Positions 34,382-47,289 of a stretch of DNA of 64,000 nt are shown one piece after another. The position numbers were made by a program, and so were the translations under genes. Under the pieces are notes generated by a model, which was given only the letters and a program-made list of their open reading frames with translations, searched no databases and was not told the origin of the DNA. The DNA lies in contig QRFJ01000057.1 of the NCBI GenBank assembly GCA_006176705.1, positions 3,030,178-3,094,177 of the forward strand. The letters are read 5' to 3'. The first letter of the stretch is position 1. Every line of letters starts with the position of its first letter. This stretch comes from Cocos nucifera. Its lineage: Eukaryota > Streptophyta > Magnoliopsida > Arecales > Arecaceae.

Positions 34382-35248
34382 TTATAACCTTGAGTATCTG
34401 ATCTCTGCATCCCTCAGGACCCGGCTCACGTAGTAGATCGATCGCTGCATTTTCGCTTCCTCTTTGATCAGGACTACCACCAGGGCCACCGAGGAGACAG
34501 CTAGGTACAAGAATAATTCCTCTTCAGGTTCGGGCTTTGTCGGTAATGGGGATGAGCCGAGGTAGTTTTTAAGTTCCTCGAATGCCTGTTGGCACTCCGC
34601 CGTCCAGCAGAAGTTCTTTGGTTGCCTGAGAATTTGGAAGAAGGGCACACATCGTTTGGCCGACCTTGATATAAAACGATTTAGGGACGCCACCTTTCCG
34701 ATCAGGTACTAAACTTCTTTGATCATTTTCGGGGCGATCATCTCTTGAATGGCTTAGATTTTCTCGAGGTTTGCTTCAATTTCGCGTCTTGACACCATGA
34801 ACCCCAGAAATTTTTCTGAGGTCACGTCAAAGGCGCACTTGGTCGGATTCAGTTTCATCTTGTGCTTCCTAAGTGCACCGAAGGTCTCTTTAAGATCGAT
34901 GAGGTAGTCTGTTGAAGCTCAGCTTTTGACGAGCATATCATCCACATACACCTCTATGTTGCGGTCGATCTGCTCCTTGAAGATCTTATTGATCAAACGT
35001 TGGTACGTTGCCCCTGCATTTTTTAGCCAAAAGGGCATGACGCTATAACAATAAAGATCACGGTCAGTAATGAAAGCGATTTTCTCTTCGTCCTCAGGTG
35101 CCATCCGAATCTGATTATAACCAAAGAAGACGTCCATGAAGGTGAGGAGCTCGTAGCCCGAAGCCGCATCCACTAGTTGATCAATCCTGGGTAGAGGGTA
35201 ACTGTCTTTCGGATAGGTCTTACTCAGCTTTTTGAAGTCAATGCACAT
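34382..35248 (-). pseudogene. Gypsy reverse transcriptase and first RNase H
   Basis: The RT reads MCIDFKKLSKTYPKDSYPLP, FMDVFFGYNQIRM and the catalytic YVDDMLVKS. The thumb and RNase H start read SLNRFISRSAKRCVPFF, AFEELKNYL and VLRDAEIRYS. Frame breaks lie between 34693 and 34919. The YVDD core is intact but the reading frame is not. Confidence 0.9.
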
Positions 35249-35479
35249 CCTCCACTTGTTGTTCGTCTTTTTGACGAGGACTACATTTGAGACCCAGGTC
35301 GGATAATTAACTTTCTAGATGAATCCGACTGTGAGGAGTTTGTCTACTTTTTCGACGATTGCTTTCTGCTTCTTCAGGGCGTGATGATGCATCTTTTCTT
35401 TTATCGATCGATGCCTCGGGTCGATAGCCAGTCGATGTTCCATGACCTCGGCATCAATTCCTGGCATGTCTGCTGAGGT

Positions 35480-36100
35480 CTAGGCGAAGATGTCCGCATT
35501 TCTTCTGAGGAAGGTAACGAGTTGCTCCCAAACCTCGCCTGCCAAGTTGGAGCCGATCTGCACCGCATGCTCAACATTTTCGTCGTTTAAGGGTATAGGG
35601 ATGAGGTCCTCCATAGGCTCATCTCGCTCCTCAGTGAGGTCGTCACGGACATCCAATTCATCAACAAGATAAGAGTCAAACTGCTCTCCCTTAAGTAGAG
35701 CAATCGAGTAGTAGTGTTTCGCCAAAGCTTGGTCTCCCCTAACCTCTCCGATCTCATGATTTGTCAAAAATTTCATCTTCAAATAATAGGTCGACATCAC
35801 CGTCCGAAGTACATTTATACCAAGTCGGCCAAGAATGGCATTGTAGGTGGACGAAGTTCTCATGACTAGAAAATCGACTTGCGCTTTGGCCAGTTTCGGA
35901 CGTTGCCCTGCTGTCACAATCAAAGTTATTATGCCCTCAACTGGTACGGCATTGCCAGTGAATCCTATCAGCGGAGAGTTCATAGGCCCTAAGTGGCCAT
36001 CGGATAAGGATATTTTTGAAAAGGCATCGTAAAACAACACATCGGCCGAACTTTCATTGTCCACCAAAATACAGTGTATATCATAATCAGCAATATTCAA
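35480..36100 (-). pseudogene. Gypsy aspartic protease and linker
   Basis: The active-site block is ILVDNESSADVLFYDAF, where plant Tat proteases usually have D-N-G-S; Gly is replaced by Glu. The flap and second half follow (AVPVEGIITLIV, YNAILGRLGIN with the usual ILGR helix). An acidic linker leads toward RT. Confidence 0.85.
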
Positions 36101-36189
36101 AGATATTACAACCGCATCGTTGTGCGAAAATTGGATCCCTTAGGCATCTGCCTCGATAAAGGTCACAGGTTCTTCGGTCCTCTATTTCT

Positions 36190-37798
36190 TCACCGATCCT
36201 TTGGATCCGCTGGCCTCTTCTTGTTGAAGTCCCTCCGAGATAGTATTGATGACATCGAGAGACGATCGATCTTCTTGGTCCTCCCCCCTCGGTGGTAGCG
36301 CTCCCAGTCGATCCTCTCGCCCTTCAGGCCATCTCCACAGGAATCAACTAAGTCTATCCCGTCTGATGAGCTCTTTGATCTCGTCCTGGAGTTGGATGCA
36401 CTCCTCAGTGTCATGGCCGTAGTCACGATGATAAAGATAGAATTTATTGGGATTACATTTGCTGGGGTGGGAATGCATCCTCTCAGGTCTCGAAAGTTGT
36501 TTCCTGATTTTCATCAACACTTGGGTCTTCGGAGCGTTCAGGGGGGCGTAGTTGTGAAATCTCTGTTAGAGAGAACCTCGGTGCTGGGGAGAACCTCGAT
36601 GTGTCCTTCCGTCGGGGCTTCCCCGCCTCCGAGTCCAAGGGGGAGTTTGGGCTCCCCTGCGCTCAGAAGAAGTTCGAAAATGTGGTCGAATTTTACTCGA
36701 CTTTCCTTCTTCGACGGACCTGCCCGACCCGCTGACTTGCCACTCGCCATCGACTTCATCATCCTTGATCTTGAAGGCCTCCTCAACCCGGGCATAACCT
36801 TCAGCCCGAGCTAGCATGTCAGCAAAGTTCCTAGGATACTTTTTTTCCACGAAGAATAGCAAGTCGTTCTTCTGAAGGCCGTCCTTGAGTGCGATCGTCG
36901 CAACGGACTGGTCTAGATCCCGAACTTCCAATGCTGCGGCATTAAATCAGATGACATAAGTCCGGATGGATTCTCCTTGCTTCTACTTGACATTCATCAG
37001 AGAATCCAAACTTCGACATGAATATCGACTACTGACGAAGTGGGCTGCGAACTGCTGGCTCATCTGATCAAATGATAAGATGGTACTCGGCTTAAGCGTC
37101 GAATACCAATTCCTAGCGGCTCCCTTAAGGGTCGAGGAAAAAGTCCAGCACAAAATAGCGTCTGGTGCGCCATGGAGCAACATCATCGTCCGAAAGGCTT
37201 TTAGGTGGTCAACTGGATCAGTGGTCCCATCGTAACTCTCGAACTGTGGGAGCTTGAAATTCGGCGGGATCGATTCCTGCATAATTTTCTATGAAAAGGG
37301 AGGGTTAGCACAAACGTCATTACCATGAGAGGAGGGATTATGATGGAGTTCCTCGATCCGTTGGCTCATTTCTAAGAGCCTTTGATCCAAGAGATCTTCA
37401 CGGTCTTTAATCTCCAAGATTTTCTGGTAGAATGGATGCGAAGCTTCCTCCTGGGTCGAGTCGTGGTCCGAGCAGGGGCCTTCCCTCCTCTGCTTCTCCC
37501 TTCTAGGGATCGGATGCCGGATAGCCCAAGTCGGTCATTTTTGGATTGGATCACAGGGCTCTGGAGAATCCCACATCGGTTGAGCCTGTGTTGGGGTCTG
37601 CTGGTGCATGGCCTGCACCACCTGCATCGCTTCCATGAGGCTATGAACCTGCTGCATGAGCAAGTTGAATTGTTTCGCATCCACCGTAGCTACAGATGGA
37701 ACTTGGATTGCTGGGGCTAGAGTGGGAGTAGATGGATCTGAGCGGGATCGGACCGTGGAGGCTGTTGATCGTCGGGTCGAAGCTTTCTTGGGAGGCAT
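36190..37798 (-). pseudogene. Gypsy gag (decayed)
   Basis: ATG at 37796-37798 starts MPPKKASTRRS, followed by AKQFNLLMQQVHSLMEAMQ. The retrotransposon-gag domain is in 36983-37282 (FKLPQFESYDGTTDP, then AARNWYSTLKP) and 36566-36931 (FADMLARAEGY). A zinc-knuckle-like end (YHRDYGHDTEECIQL) lies near 36390-36440. It is broken into at least four open pieces. Confidence 0.88.
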
Positions 37799-37869
37799 TT
37801 TTTTTGGGAAGAACTTTAAATCGCTGTTGAGCACTCCTTTAAGATCGAGGGATCCTCAAGAATAGAGGG

Positions 37870-37890
37870 GCCCTCCTTCTAGCGCCAAAT
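37870..37890 (-). other. Primer binding site of the gypsy element
   Basis: On the minus strand, three or more bases after the 5' LTR, the sequence reads TTTGGCGCTAGAAGGAGGG. It begins TGGCGC like tRNA-primer sites of many plant gypsy elements; the exact tRNA is not certain. Confidence 0.65.
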
Positions 37891-37892
37891 CT

Positions 37893-38784
37893 ATTGGTGC
37901 AGAATTTGGTTAACGTCGGATTGAGCTGGAATGGAAGAAGACGAGGTCGCCGTCGGTGACCTACAGAATAAAGTTCCGTTCGGAGCCAGTGGAGGTAGCT
38001 CCGGTAGGATCCTCCGACGGTCAAGTTAGCTCTGGCCAACAGAAATTGAGTACTCAGTGTGGAGTTCGGTAGGATTTTGAGGAGGAGAAGAGTTTTTAGA
38101 ATCTTTTTATAAGCGGAGCTTATTGTAACTGCCTTGCTTAATGACTGTCATAACCGTCTTGATCAATACTGATCGTTATTGACTTGATAAATGCCAATCG
38201 TTATTGTCGTGTAACCATTTAGTAGTGGGATCGTCTGTAGGAGTCCGTCAACAGTCTGTAAGGAGTTTGATTTTCGTAGAAGCTCGACTGCTGGAGGAGT
38301 CCGCAAGAAGTTTGGCTTCCATAGAAGCCCGACTGCTGAAAGAGTCCGCAAGGAGTTCAGCTTCCGTAGAAGTCCGATTGCTGGAGGAGTCCGCAAGGAG
38401 TTCGACTTCTGTAGAAGTCCGATTACTGGAGAAGTCTACAAGGAGTTCGGCTTCCATAGAGGCCCGATTGCTGGACGAGTCCGCAAGGAGTTTGGCTTCC
38501 GTAAAGGCCCGACTGCTGGAAGAGTCCGCAAGCAGTTCGGCTTCTGTAGAAGCCCGACTGCTGGAGGAGTCCGCAAAGAGTTCGGCTATCAAAAAGTCTA
38601 GAAGGCTGATAGAGTTCGGCTAAGGCTCGTCCGTTGGGATTCCGAAAGAGCTCGATCACTGAAGAGTTCGGCCGGCTAAAGAAGTTCGGTTAAGATCCGT
38701 CCGCTGAAGCTCTTCCGTGGCTACCTATTGCATTAAGCTGAGCATTGAATCAGACTTTGACAGGAACAGAATTTATCCCTAATA
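37893..38784 (-). repeat. 5' LTR of the gypsy element
   Basis: This LTR pairs with 31244-32057. The 45-bp satellite at about 38235-38608 has about seven full copies plus a partial one, two more than the other LTR. It ends cctaata against ccaaca in the partner, a point change at the terminus. Confidence 0.92.
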
Positions 38785-38789
38785 ATTTA

Positions 38790-40710
38790 AATTCTGCATG
38801 ATGAGTATTGTATATTCTCAATCCTTAATGCTAATATCCAGATATAGACATTTCAATTATTTTCTTGGTGCTAAAATCCTTGTGAAAGTCATGGCTTGTG
38901 AATAAATAAATGGTTGTATTATCAAAGAAATATATATAAATAATTATTTAATCTTAAAAAATAAAATAAAATCTATACTCTCATTAAATTTTATACTTCA
39001 ATTTTATGTTTAAAAAGTTATATAGTTCCCGTGCTTCCTGTGAGGAGATAGACCTCGTGCTTCATTATGAGGAGCATGGTTATTGGATCACAGATGATGA
39101 CTCCCAATAGCAGATCTTTTATGATTGACGTAATTCAATATATACTTCATAGTTTAAAAAAAATTATTCAAGAAAAATGTAATATGATAAAAAAATAAAA
39201 AAAATAAATTTAAAAATAAAAAATTTTTAATTCTATATCTTTTTGATCATTTATGAGTTATCTTTATATGATCAAATATCTAATATTACAAGATCAATAA
39301 TTAGTGTTGCCGCAAGAATTCGGTAGGCATGGATGGGTAGGAACGAATATCGATCCAAAAATTGGAATGCCAAGAAACCTACAAAATAAGTCCGCATTCA
39401 TCAGAATTTTTTGATAGAAAATTTTTTGATGTTTAAGTTAGTCAGAGCTTGAGCATAATAAAAGAGAGAGTGTATGTGAGAGAGCTTATCTTGCATCGCT
39501 GTTGCATAGAAGGTAGTAATCTAATAGAAGTGAATTGAATTCTTTTAAAATTTCAGTCAAATTTGAGCTCTAAATAAGTATGTGCTTTAAATTAAACTTA
39601 TTTGAGTGATTGTGAAGTATATAGAGTATGCAGTAACGAAATTAATATATCAATGATGTAATGTAAGAATTAAAGCAATACTAAGTAGGAACTAAAGCAT
39701 ATAAGCAAATAAAAGTAGAGCATAACATAAATACACAAAGATTTATAGTGGCTAGGTATAACTCCGCATTTACATCTACTTTCAAAATTTTTCTGGAAAA
39801 TTCTACTATAATCTTTTAATTACAATATGTTTGTTTTATCCAGACTCACAAACAAATCCAGTTAATTTTTTGGGATCACCAACCAAAATCTATATACTAA
39901 TTATTTTTTGGATTATAATCAATCCAGTTGATTTTATGGACTCGCCAAGTAAGACCTACAATATCCAATTTTGGACTTGGATGGATTTTCATCTTAAATT
40001 TCTTTCTCCTAAAGAAACTTATAAAGAAAGCATGATATAAGATACAGCATTTTAGAATAAAATAAAATAAAAAGATTGAATTCTTTAAAAGCACAGAGAA
40101 GAGGTTGAATAATTGCTCTTTTGAAGTTTTATTTTTTCTTCTTTGAAGCTTGAGAGGATGTGAAAAGGATGAAAATAATCTCTCTTGAAAGTTCTCTGAA
40201 TTTTATGCTCAAATCCATTTTTTCTTTTCTTTTAAGGATATTCAACGTACACTCAATAGATGACATGTTTTCCTCTTTTATTTTATTTTATTTTTGCTTT
40301 TCAATTGATTCTCTAGTTTTTAATAGGCTTGGAAGCTATTGGAGAATGAGTTTGACCATTGAAAGACTTGGAATAGCTGTTAGAACTAAAAACTAGTCTT
40401 TAGAAAAGTGCAAAAAATTAGCTGTTAGTACAATCGTGTGCTTGGTGTCGACTTCAATTCCTTAAGGATCGACTCCAGCTGCCTTGGGTCGACTCCAGTT
40501 CTTCAGGAGTTGACCTGAGCTGGGTTCTAAAAATATAGCTTTATGTATTCATTGAGTCGGTTCGTACTATTCATGAGTCAACTCGAGTCTATGTTAGTCT
40601 TATTCCAACATGCCAGAGTCAACTCAAAACTTTTTGGAGTTGACTCAAAATCTTTTCAAGTTCATTCTTTTTATATTTTGGTCTCTCAAATTTGAATTTT
40701 TTGTTAGGTG
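38790..40710. other. Unclassified repeat-like DNA
   Basis: The stretch is A/T-rich with no gene. Bases 39830-39970 contain two diverged copies of a motif (aatccagttaattttttggg and aatccagttgattttatgga). Bases 40440-40660 carry at least eight GTCGACTC/GAGTTGACTC-type words in both orientations. Such sequence suggests an LTR or UTR remnant, but no ends could be matched. Confidence 0.4.
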
Positions 40711-42129
40711 AGATTGTGATATGTTAGACTATTAGGGTAGGGGATTTACCCGTCAACCTGTAAGTCAGGTTTGTTAGTTATGGGTGGTGTGAATCCGTTG
40801 GAAGATTTTCTTTAGTTGCCCATGTAGTTGAATAAGCCTATGGCCTAAGGTCAGTATGCAGTCGAGGCTTTGACTCTGAGATATCAATGTTGGCGTCGAT
40901 CATGAGATTTCATCCCATATCGTTAGCGAGATCCTCTTATAGAAGGTGCAGGATATCCAAATGAAGCTTGTGATCGAGATTAACTAATAGGCCTCGATCT
41001 CCATCCGACGACCATGCCTGACTAGAACCGTTGAGTGGTAATGTCCAAGGATGAGCACTAAGGATGATGACCACGATGGTACGACCCCGTAATACTAGTC
41101 TCCTACTTTTGAGCTCGAGTTGCTGTCTCTAACGAAGCAAGTAGTATTCTTCGGTCTGTCTCCTTAGTATATGTCTGAGCTGGCAAATTTGAGTTATTGG
41201 TGTTTTGGATGAATTTTCTTATTGCTTCGTATTTCCTACAATTGAATCTATGCATTGCTTTGCGAATCATGCTTTAATTATCAGCGTGATTCAGCACTAT
41301 GCAGATCCCATTGCATTTATGAGCAATGGGTAGCTTGAGGCAGATCTTTGAAGTTGATTTTAAGTTGAGTATTTGGTCACAATTTCGCTAAGTCAATTGC
41401 TTCAATTCAAGTATAACCTCACATTTTGTCGTCGGATTATTTCCATAATATTTAACTTGTGGAGGTCCTGACTTAGGTCAAGATAGCTCCTTGTGCTCAA
41501 ATTGTTTCCAAGACATTTAGCTTATAGAGGTCCAGACTTGGGTCAAGATAGCTCCTTGTGCTCGGTGCGATGCCAAATAGTATTTTGGAGATCTCAGTCA
41601 AGGCCGAGATATCTCCGAGGGATTGGTACACTGATCTAGTCATCGGTGTTCAGTTTGGTGTCTAAATATCTCATGATTATTAGGGCATTGAGCTCATGGA
41701 GGTTCGGACTTAGATCATGATAACTTCTTATGCTCAGTGCCATACCGAACAGCATTTTGAAGGTCTTAGTTGAGGCCGAGATATCTCCGAGGGATCAGTC
41801 CATCGATCTAGTTGTCGAGATTCAGTTTGGTATCAGAATATCCCATGATCATCATTGTCATTAGTGGACATATGGGATCCTTGGAGTGTTAGCCCTTATC
41901 ATCATCATTGTTGACTTTCGATCGACTCATGCGTGGACCAGAAGTGCTAGGTGATTGTGTAGGGTCTCCAAAGAGTTAGCTCCTTCATCGTCATCGTCGG
42001 CTTTTGTTTAACTCATCCATGGACAAGGAGTGCTAGATGGCAATATGGGATCCCTGAAGAGTTAGCCACTTCGTCATTATCCTCAACCTCCGCTCGACTC
42101 ATTTATGGGTGAGATCTTCAGGTTGGAAG
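40711..42129. other. Repeat-rich 3' end or LTR region next to the outer gypsy element
   Basis: Tandem segments recur. A ggtcaagatagctccttgtg block is seen near 41470 and 41535, with a diverged copy near 41705. A block with gccgagatatctccgaggga is seen near 41600 and 41780. A block of about 85 bases (tgggatcc, gagttagc, cgactcat) occurs three times between 41870 and 42110. No coding sequence is seen. It probably belongs to the 3' untranslated part or LTR of the gypsy element whose pol starts at about 42130, but no LTR pair is visible. Confidence 0.4.
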
Positions 42130-44143
42130 ATCTTTACTTTGACTCGATATTGTAGTTGCGAGCTACTTATTGTTGGTCTTCTTTTGATGTTAGCATACTT
42201 TTGACATGGCTCACACTTTTTGACTAGCTCAACAGCATTTTTCTATAGGATCAGTTAGTAGTATCCTTATCGAATGAGCTTATAAGCCAGTGATTTGCCC
42301 TCCAAGTAATTGCCATAAGTTTCTTTATGTACTTTTTGAAGAACATAATCTAGTTCATAGGGGCATCGATAATGGAGTAGAGACAAGGAGAAAAGCTTCT
42401 TGCAAAGTCTTCCTTCCAAGTATATGTATCACGGTGCTTGTTGTTTGACTATTCGAGCTTGAATGGAATTGGAGGGCAATTCTCCTTTGATCAAGTAGTC
42501 AATGATGAGATCCATCCAGCTTGGCTCGTGTTCGATCTGAAGCATAGCAGGCTCCTCAACACTTTGAGTCTATAAATGCTTAATGAAGACTCACCTATTT
42601 TGGTCGATCAAGCCTGAGGTGGCAAGGTGGGGGAAGGCGTCAGCTCGGGTATTCTCTGATCTAGAAATTTGCTAGAGTTCTAGAGTTTGAAAGGCTACTA
42701 ATATCTCCTTGAGTGTTTGCAAATACATTGCCATCATTGAATCCGAGGCTTCGTACTCACCTTGGACTTATCTAACGATGAACTGTGAGTTAGTGAAGAC
42801 TTTGATGTCCTTCACCTCCAATCTCTTTCGCTAGACAAAGTCCAATAATCATGGATTCATACTCGGCCTTCTTACTCGAGGCCTTGAAGTCAAATCGAAG
42901 GATGTATTCCATTATGACTCAATCTGAGTTGGCAAGAATGAACCCGACTCAAGGCTCCATCATGCAAAATCCATTGTAGAGATTCTCCGATGTCCTCAAA
43001 TCTTATCAAGGATGACCCTCCAGTGTCCTCTGATCTTATCGAGGATAATTCTTCATTAGGGACAGTGCATTCTACGAGGAGATCTGCTAACACCTAGGCC
43101 TTCATTGTAGGTAGAGATTGAAAGTTGATATCAGATTCTCTGAGCTTGATTGCCCACTTCGCCATACACCTGGAGGTGTCAGTCCTTTGGAGGATCATCT
43201 TCAAAGGCTAGTCGGTTGAAACGACCATTGAATGGGCTTGGAAGTAGGATTGAAGATGTCGCACTGAAGTAATAAGGGCGTAGATCATCTTTTCAGCCTT
43301 AGAATATCTCATATCTACATCTTGGAGGATCTTGCTCGTGTAGTAGGCCAGCTTTTAGGTTCCTACATCTTCTCGAACTAGAACCAACCTAATAGCATTA
43401 GGTGAAACAGCTAAGTACATTAATAATCGCTCACCTTTCTCTGGCTTTGAGAGAAGCGGAGGGGCTCTAAGGTACTATTTGAGGTCTTCAAAAGTGGTTC
43501 GACATTTCTTTGACCATTCAAAAATCTTCATTTGCCTCAATACCTTAAAGAAGGAAAGATACTTCTCAGCCGACCTAGATATAAATAGATTGAGGGCCGC
43601 AACCCGATCAGACAAGCTTTGAATATCTTGCTTTGTAGTTGGGTGTTTTATATCGAGGAGTGCTTGAATCTTCTCTAGATTGGCTTCTATTTCTCACTGG
43701 GTCACCAAGAAGTCGAATAACTTTTCTAACATGACTCTGAAGACGTACTTATTTGGGTTCAACTTTATTTGATGTTGCCATAACTCGCCAAAGGCTTCAT
43801 CTAGATCGGCAATATACTGATTCGCTTTCTTACTTTTGACAAGCATATTGTCAACATAGACTTTCATGCTGCGATTAATCTTGTGTTTGAACATCTTGTT
43901 GATGAGATATTAATAAGTTGCCCCTGTATTCTTTAAATCAAAAGGCATCACTTTATAACAATACAAGCCTTTATCAGCTATGAATGTAGTTTTCTCCTTG
44001 TCCTCAGATACATTTGAATCCTATTATATCCCAAGAAAGTATCCATGAAGCTCAATAGTTGATATCCTGAGGAGGCATCGATGAGTTGGTCGATCCTTGG
44101 GAGTGGAAAGCTATCCTTCAGGCAAGCTTTGTTGAGGTCGGTA
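42130..44143 (-). pseudogene. Outer gypsy element, 3' part of pol (RT, RNase H, start of integrase)
   Basis: On the minus strand from 44143: NKACLKDSFPLPRIDQLID, FMDTFLGYNRIQM, the mutated active site YVDNMLVKSKK (D to N), thumb, then an additional RNase H (43093-42890: MLADLLVECTVPNEE, WILH.DGA). The integrase zinc-binding region is decayed but readable near 42200-42400 (VELVKKCEPCQ-like). The integrase core is missing. The same domain order as the first gypsy element points to the Tat lineage. The piece stops exactly at the Copia insertion and continues at 61639. Confidence 0.82.
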
Positions 44144-47100
44144 TGTTGGAAAACATGCAGGATTTCATGCATAGTTTTCAAAACTTTTTCAAAATATATA
44201 GCAGCGGAAAATATAGATTAAACTATTTAATCAACAACATGCATGTAATCAAATTACAAAACCCTATATCAAGAATCTATAATATGTTATGATGCAAATA
44301 TAAATCTAAAATTAAATTAATCATAAGTGGTATTGATCATATCAATACCTAGATCTAGAATAATTCTAGATCTAACCCTAGATCGCATCTACGTCACCAA
44401 GAGATCAAATCTCTTATCTTTACACGGATCAAAAACTCCATGATTGAATCCGTTGTTATCTTTAAAGCCACACAAGTATTCAATCTTTATAGATAATCCA
44501 CACGAATCTACAACACAAATCGAAGGTTCATCGAATGAAGATCTCGAAGTACTGGCATCTCACGGATCCCTCCTGATGGTTAATCAAATATATATTTTTT
44601 GGACCTCTTAGATACACCAAGAGATAAAGAACACGAGAAAGAATAAGAAAAGAAATCCAACCCTTGGATCTTCCATAAATTAGAAAATAAAATTAAGAAA
44701 ATATAAATCCTAAGAGAAGATAAATCTTCTCCTTTAGGACATCAACGGTTGATGTATTAAAATCATCTCTATACTAGGACAAGAGGAGACCTTCTCCTCT
44801 AGAATTTTTTCTAAATTTTTAGATCTAAGATTTTTAATTTTATTCATACAAAAATTCCACAAGAAAAAAGGAGAGAAAAGGGCTCTCCAAAAAACCCTAA
44901 GAGAAGACCTTTCTTCTCTTCTTCTTCTCTGCATCAGGACATGATCAGATCATGTCCAAAAATGATCACCATGCCCCAACACCTTGGACCACAGATTCCA
45001 TGCCCTCTTCCTCTCTCTCTCTCTCAGTTCTTTATCATATAAAAATCACATAAAATAATGTAGAAGAAGATACTCAAAAGAAAACAAAGAGAAGATAATC
45101 CTCTTACCTTTGTGCCTTCATGACCCGATTGATGTCCAGATGAAGACATTTTATCTAAGGATCTCTCTCTTAAGCCCTTCCTCTCTCTTTCTCTCTCTCT
45201 CTCATATTTTTATCATATAAAAATTATAAATAAAATAGAAAGAGAGAAACATAAAAGAAAAAATATAAGAGAAGATAATCTTCTCTTACCTTATCTCTTC
45301 AAGACATCAACTTTGATGTCTTAATTGAGGGCTCTTCTCCAAGAATCTTGGCACCACAAATCCTCCACACCTTCTCCTCCTTCTTCTCTAATTTTTTATA
45401 ATTTTTTTGAGATTTTTCATGTCCTAAAACCATCTCACAAGAGGCATCCACCTTTTATTGCAAGACTAGGTTCAAAACCTAGTCAAAAGGGAAACTTCTA
45501 TGGGGCGTCCAACTCTTGGATGCCCCTCCCACTTAGTTTTTCATTTGTAACCACTAGAAAATCCTCATGCACAAAAGAAAGGAGAGAAAGGGCCAAATAA
45601 GATAGAGGGGCGTGGAGTAGAGGTTGGCGCACAAGGGAGGGAGGAGTTTGGATCAAAGAAGACTCTTCCAAGTAGGAAAACAATTTCCAACTTCTTTCTA
45701 GTTTTGACCAAGTCAAAACAATATTCCAAATAATCTAATGATATGGGGCATGGAAGGACCTTCATTAGCATGGGAATGTTCACGAAAAAATCTAGAATTA
45801 AACTATATGTGGGCATGGGCTTTCTTAGGCGCAAGAGAAAGAGAGAGAGTCCCAGTCCAAGCTGAAACTCCTCTTATTTGACTAGATCAAAATTATTTTA
45901 AATCTAATTTAAATTCTATTTAAACTAGATTAAATATAATCTAATTAAGGATGATCCTAGTCTAACTAGAAGCCCAATTAAATTCAGATTAAATCAAGAT
46001 TTAAATCTGATTTAAATCCTAAGTCAATTAGGTGCACCCAAGTCCTAGTCAAACAAGGAATTATTCTTTCTTGCAATTGGCTTATCCAATAAATCAATTA
46101 GACTTAATCTAATTAAGTTCAAACTAATTCTAATTAAATCTAATTCAATTAGACTTGATCTCAATCCTGATTGCTCAATCAAATTGAGCCAATTAGCAAT
46201 CCAATTGCTAATCGATCCTCCTGCAATACTTGCATTAGGTCAAACATCAATCGCATTGAATGTTTGACCTCGAAATGATTCTCAATCATCGATTAACCAT
46301 CCGATCTAGGTTACAAGCTCTAATGTGTGTGATCCCATAGGTTTGAACCTAAGTCAGTAGCATAGAAATTAATTTTCTGTACCAATCAAAGTTACCATCT
46401 AGCAATGGATTTTCCGACGTTCCGGATAGGTCGAATGTATGCAAAGCAACATTCTTAGAACCCTGGCCCATGGTTACCGTATAATTCATCCCTATGACCA
46501 ATAATGCTCAAGATGACTTTGAGTATGCTATCAAATACTCATACAAGTCATCTCTATTGTGTCTCAAAATTTTGCAAATTTCGTGACACCTCACGAGGAT
46601 TACCCAGGCCTAGATTTTGCTAAATTGAAACACAGCGAGACATTCTCTTTCTGAAGTTAATCAGGAGTGGTCAATCCCATCTTGACTCACACACCGACTT
46701 TACAAGTACTTGACTGTACCCAAAAATCTTTCGATCACCTATATTAGAAATATAGGCAGTCCAGTACCAAAGTACAGTGAGTTGCTTGCAAGTCACCGTG
46801 GTGATCTCAGGTCAGAGGGACACTTATATCCATTGGCCTTAGCTAGCTATTCTTGATAGTAGAGTGCTACATTGATCACGTTCAGTGTAGATGTACTCCT
46901 ACATCTCACCTGGATGCCATACCAGTGTCTCCACACCATTTGGTTATGAGGACAACCAACGTATATGGCATACAGCGACCTACACTCGATAAGTTGTCGT
47001 TCTTGTTAATAACTTATCATTTGATCATGAATAATTTAAGAACCATCCAATAAATTCTTCTTTATCGATTGATTGTGGTTCTAAGGACTTCATCATAATT

Positions 47101-47231
47101 TAGGAGTTTATTTAAGAAAGATAGAACTTTTATGATAAACCAACCAAATAACTATTATTATTAGATAATTCATATACTAATTTCAATCATCTACTACTTA
47201 GATGATTGGCTTTAGAATACATTTTCCAAGA
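44144..47231 (-). repeat. 3' LTR of the Copia element
   Basis: It starts tgttggaaaacatgcaggat and ends near attttccaaga. It matches 58902-61633 along its length with indels; it is about 350 bases longer. Landmarks shared by both include gatcatatcaatacctagat (or -tatctagat) and aatgtttgacctc. Open frames inside it (e.g. 44734-45834) have no coding support. Confidence 0.9.
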
Positions 47232-47250
47232 ACTCCCACTTGGACTAAAG
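47232..47250 (-). other. Polypurine tract of the Copia element
   Basis: The minus strand reads CCAAGTGGGAGTTC directly before the 3' LTR, the typical Copia-type tract. Confidence 0.75.
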
Positions 47251-47289
47251 CCAATCAGAATGATATCAAATATCCTATCTTCCACTTGA

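Larger units (their letters stand above)
31239..38789 (-). mobile_element. Full-length Ty3/gypsy retrotransposon, Tat lineage (decayed)
   Basis: LTRs lie at 31244-32057 and 37893-38784 and both sides carry the target duplication attta (31239-31243 and 38785-38789). The coding strand is minus, so the 5' LTR is the right one. Order on the minus strand is PBS, gag, protease, RT, RNase H, a second RNase H-type domain, integrase and PPT. The extra RNase H between pol RNase H and integrase is the mark of the Tat/Ogre/Retand group. Stops and frame changes in every domain make it non-functional. The 814 and 892 base lengths of the LTRs differ mainly by the number of internal 45-bp repeats. Confidence 0.93.
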
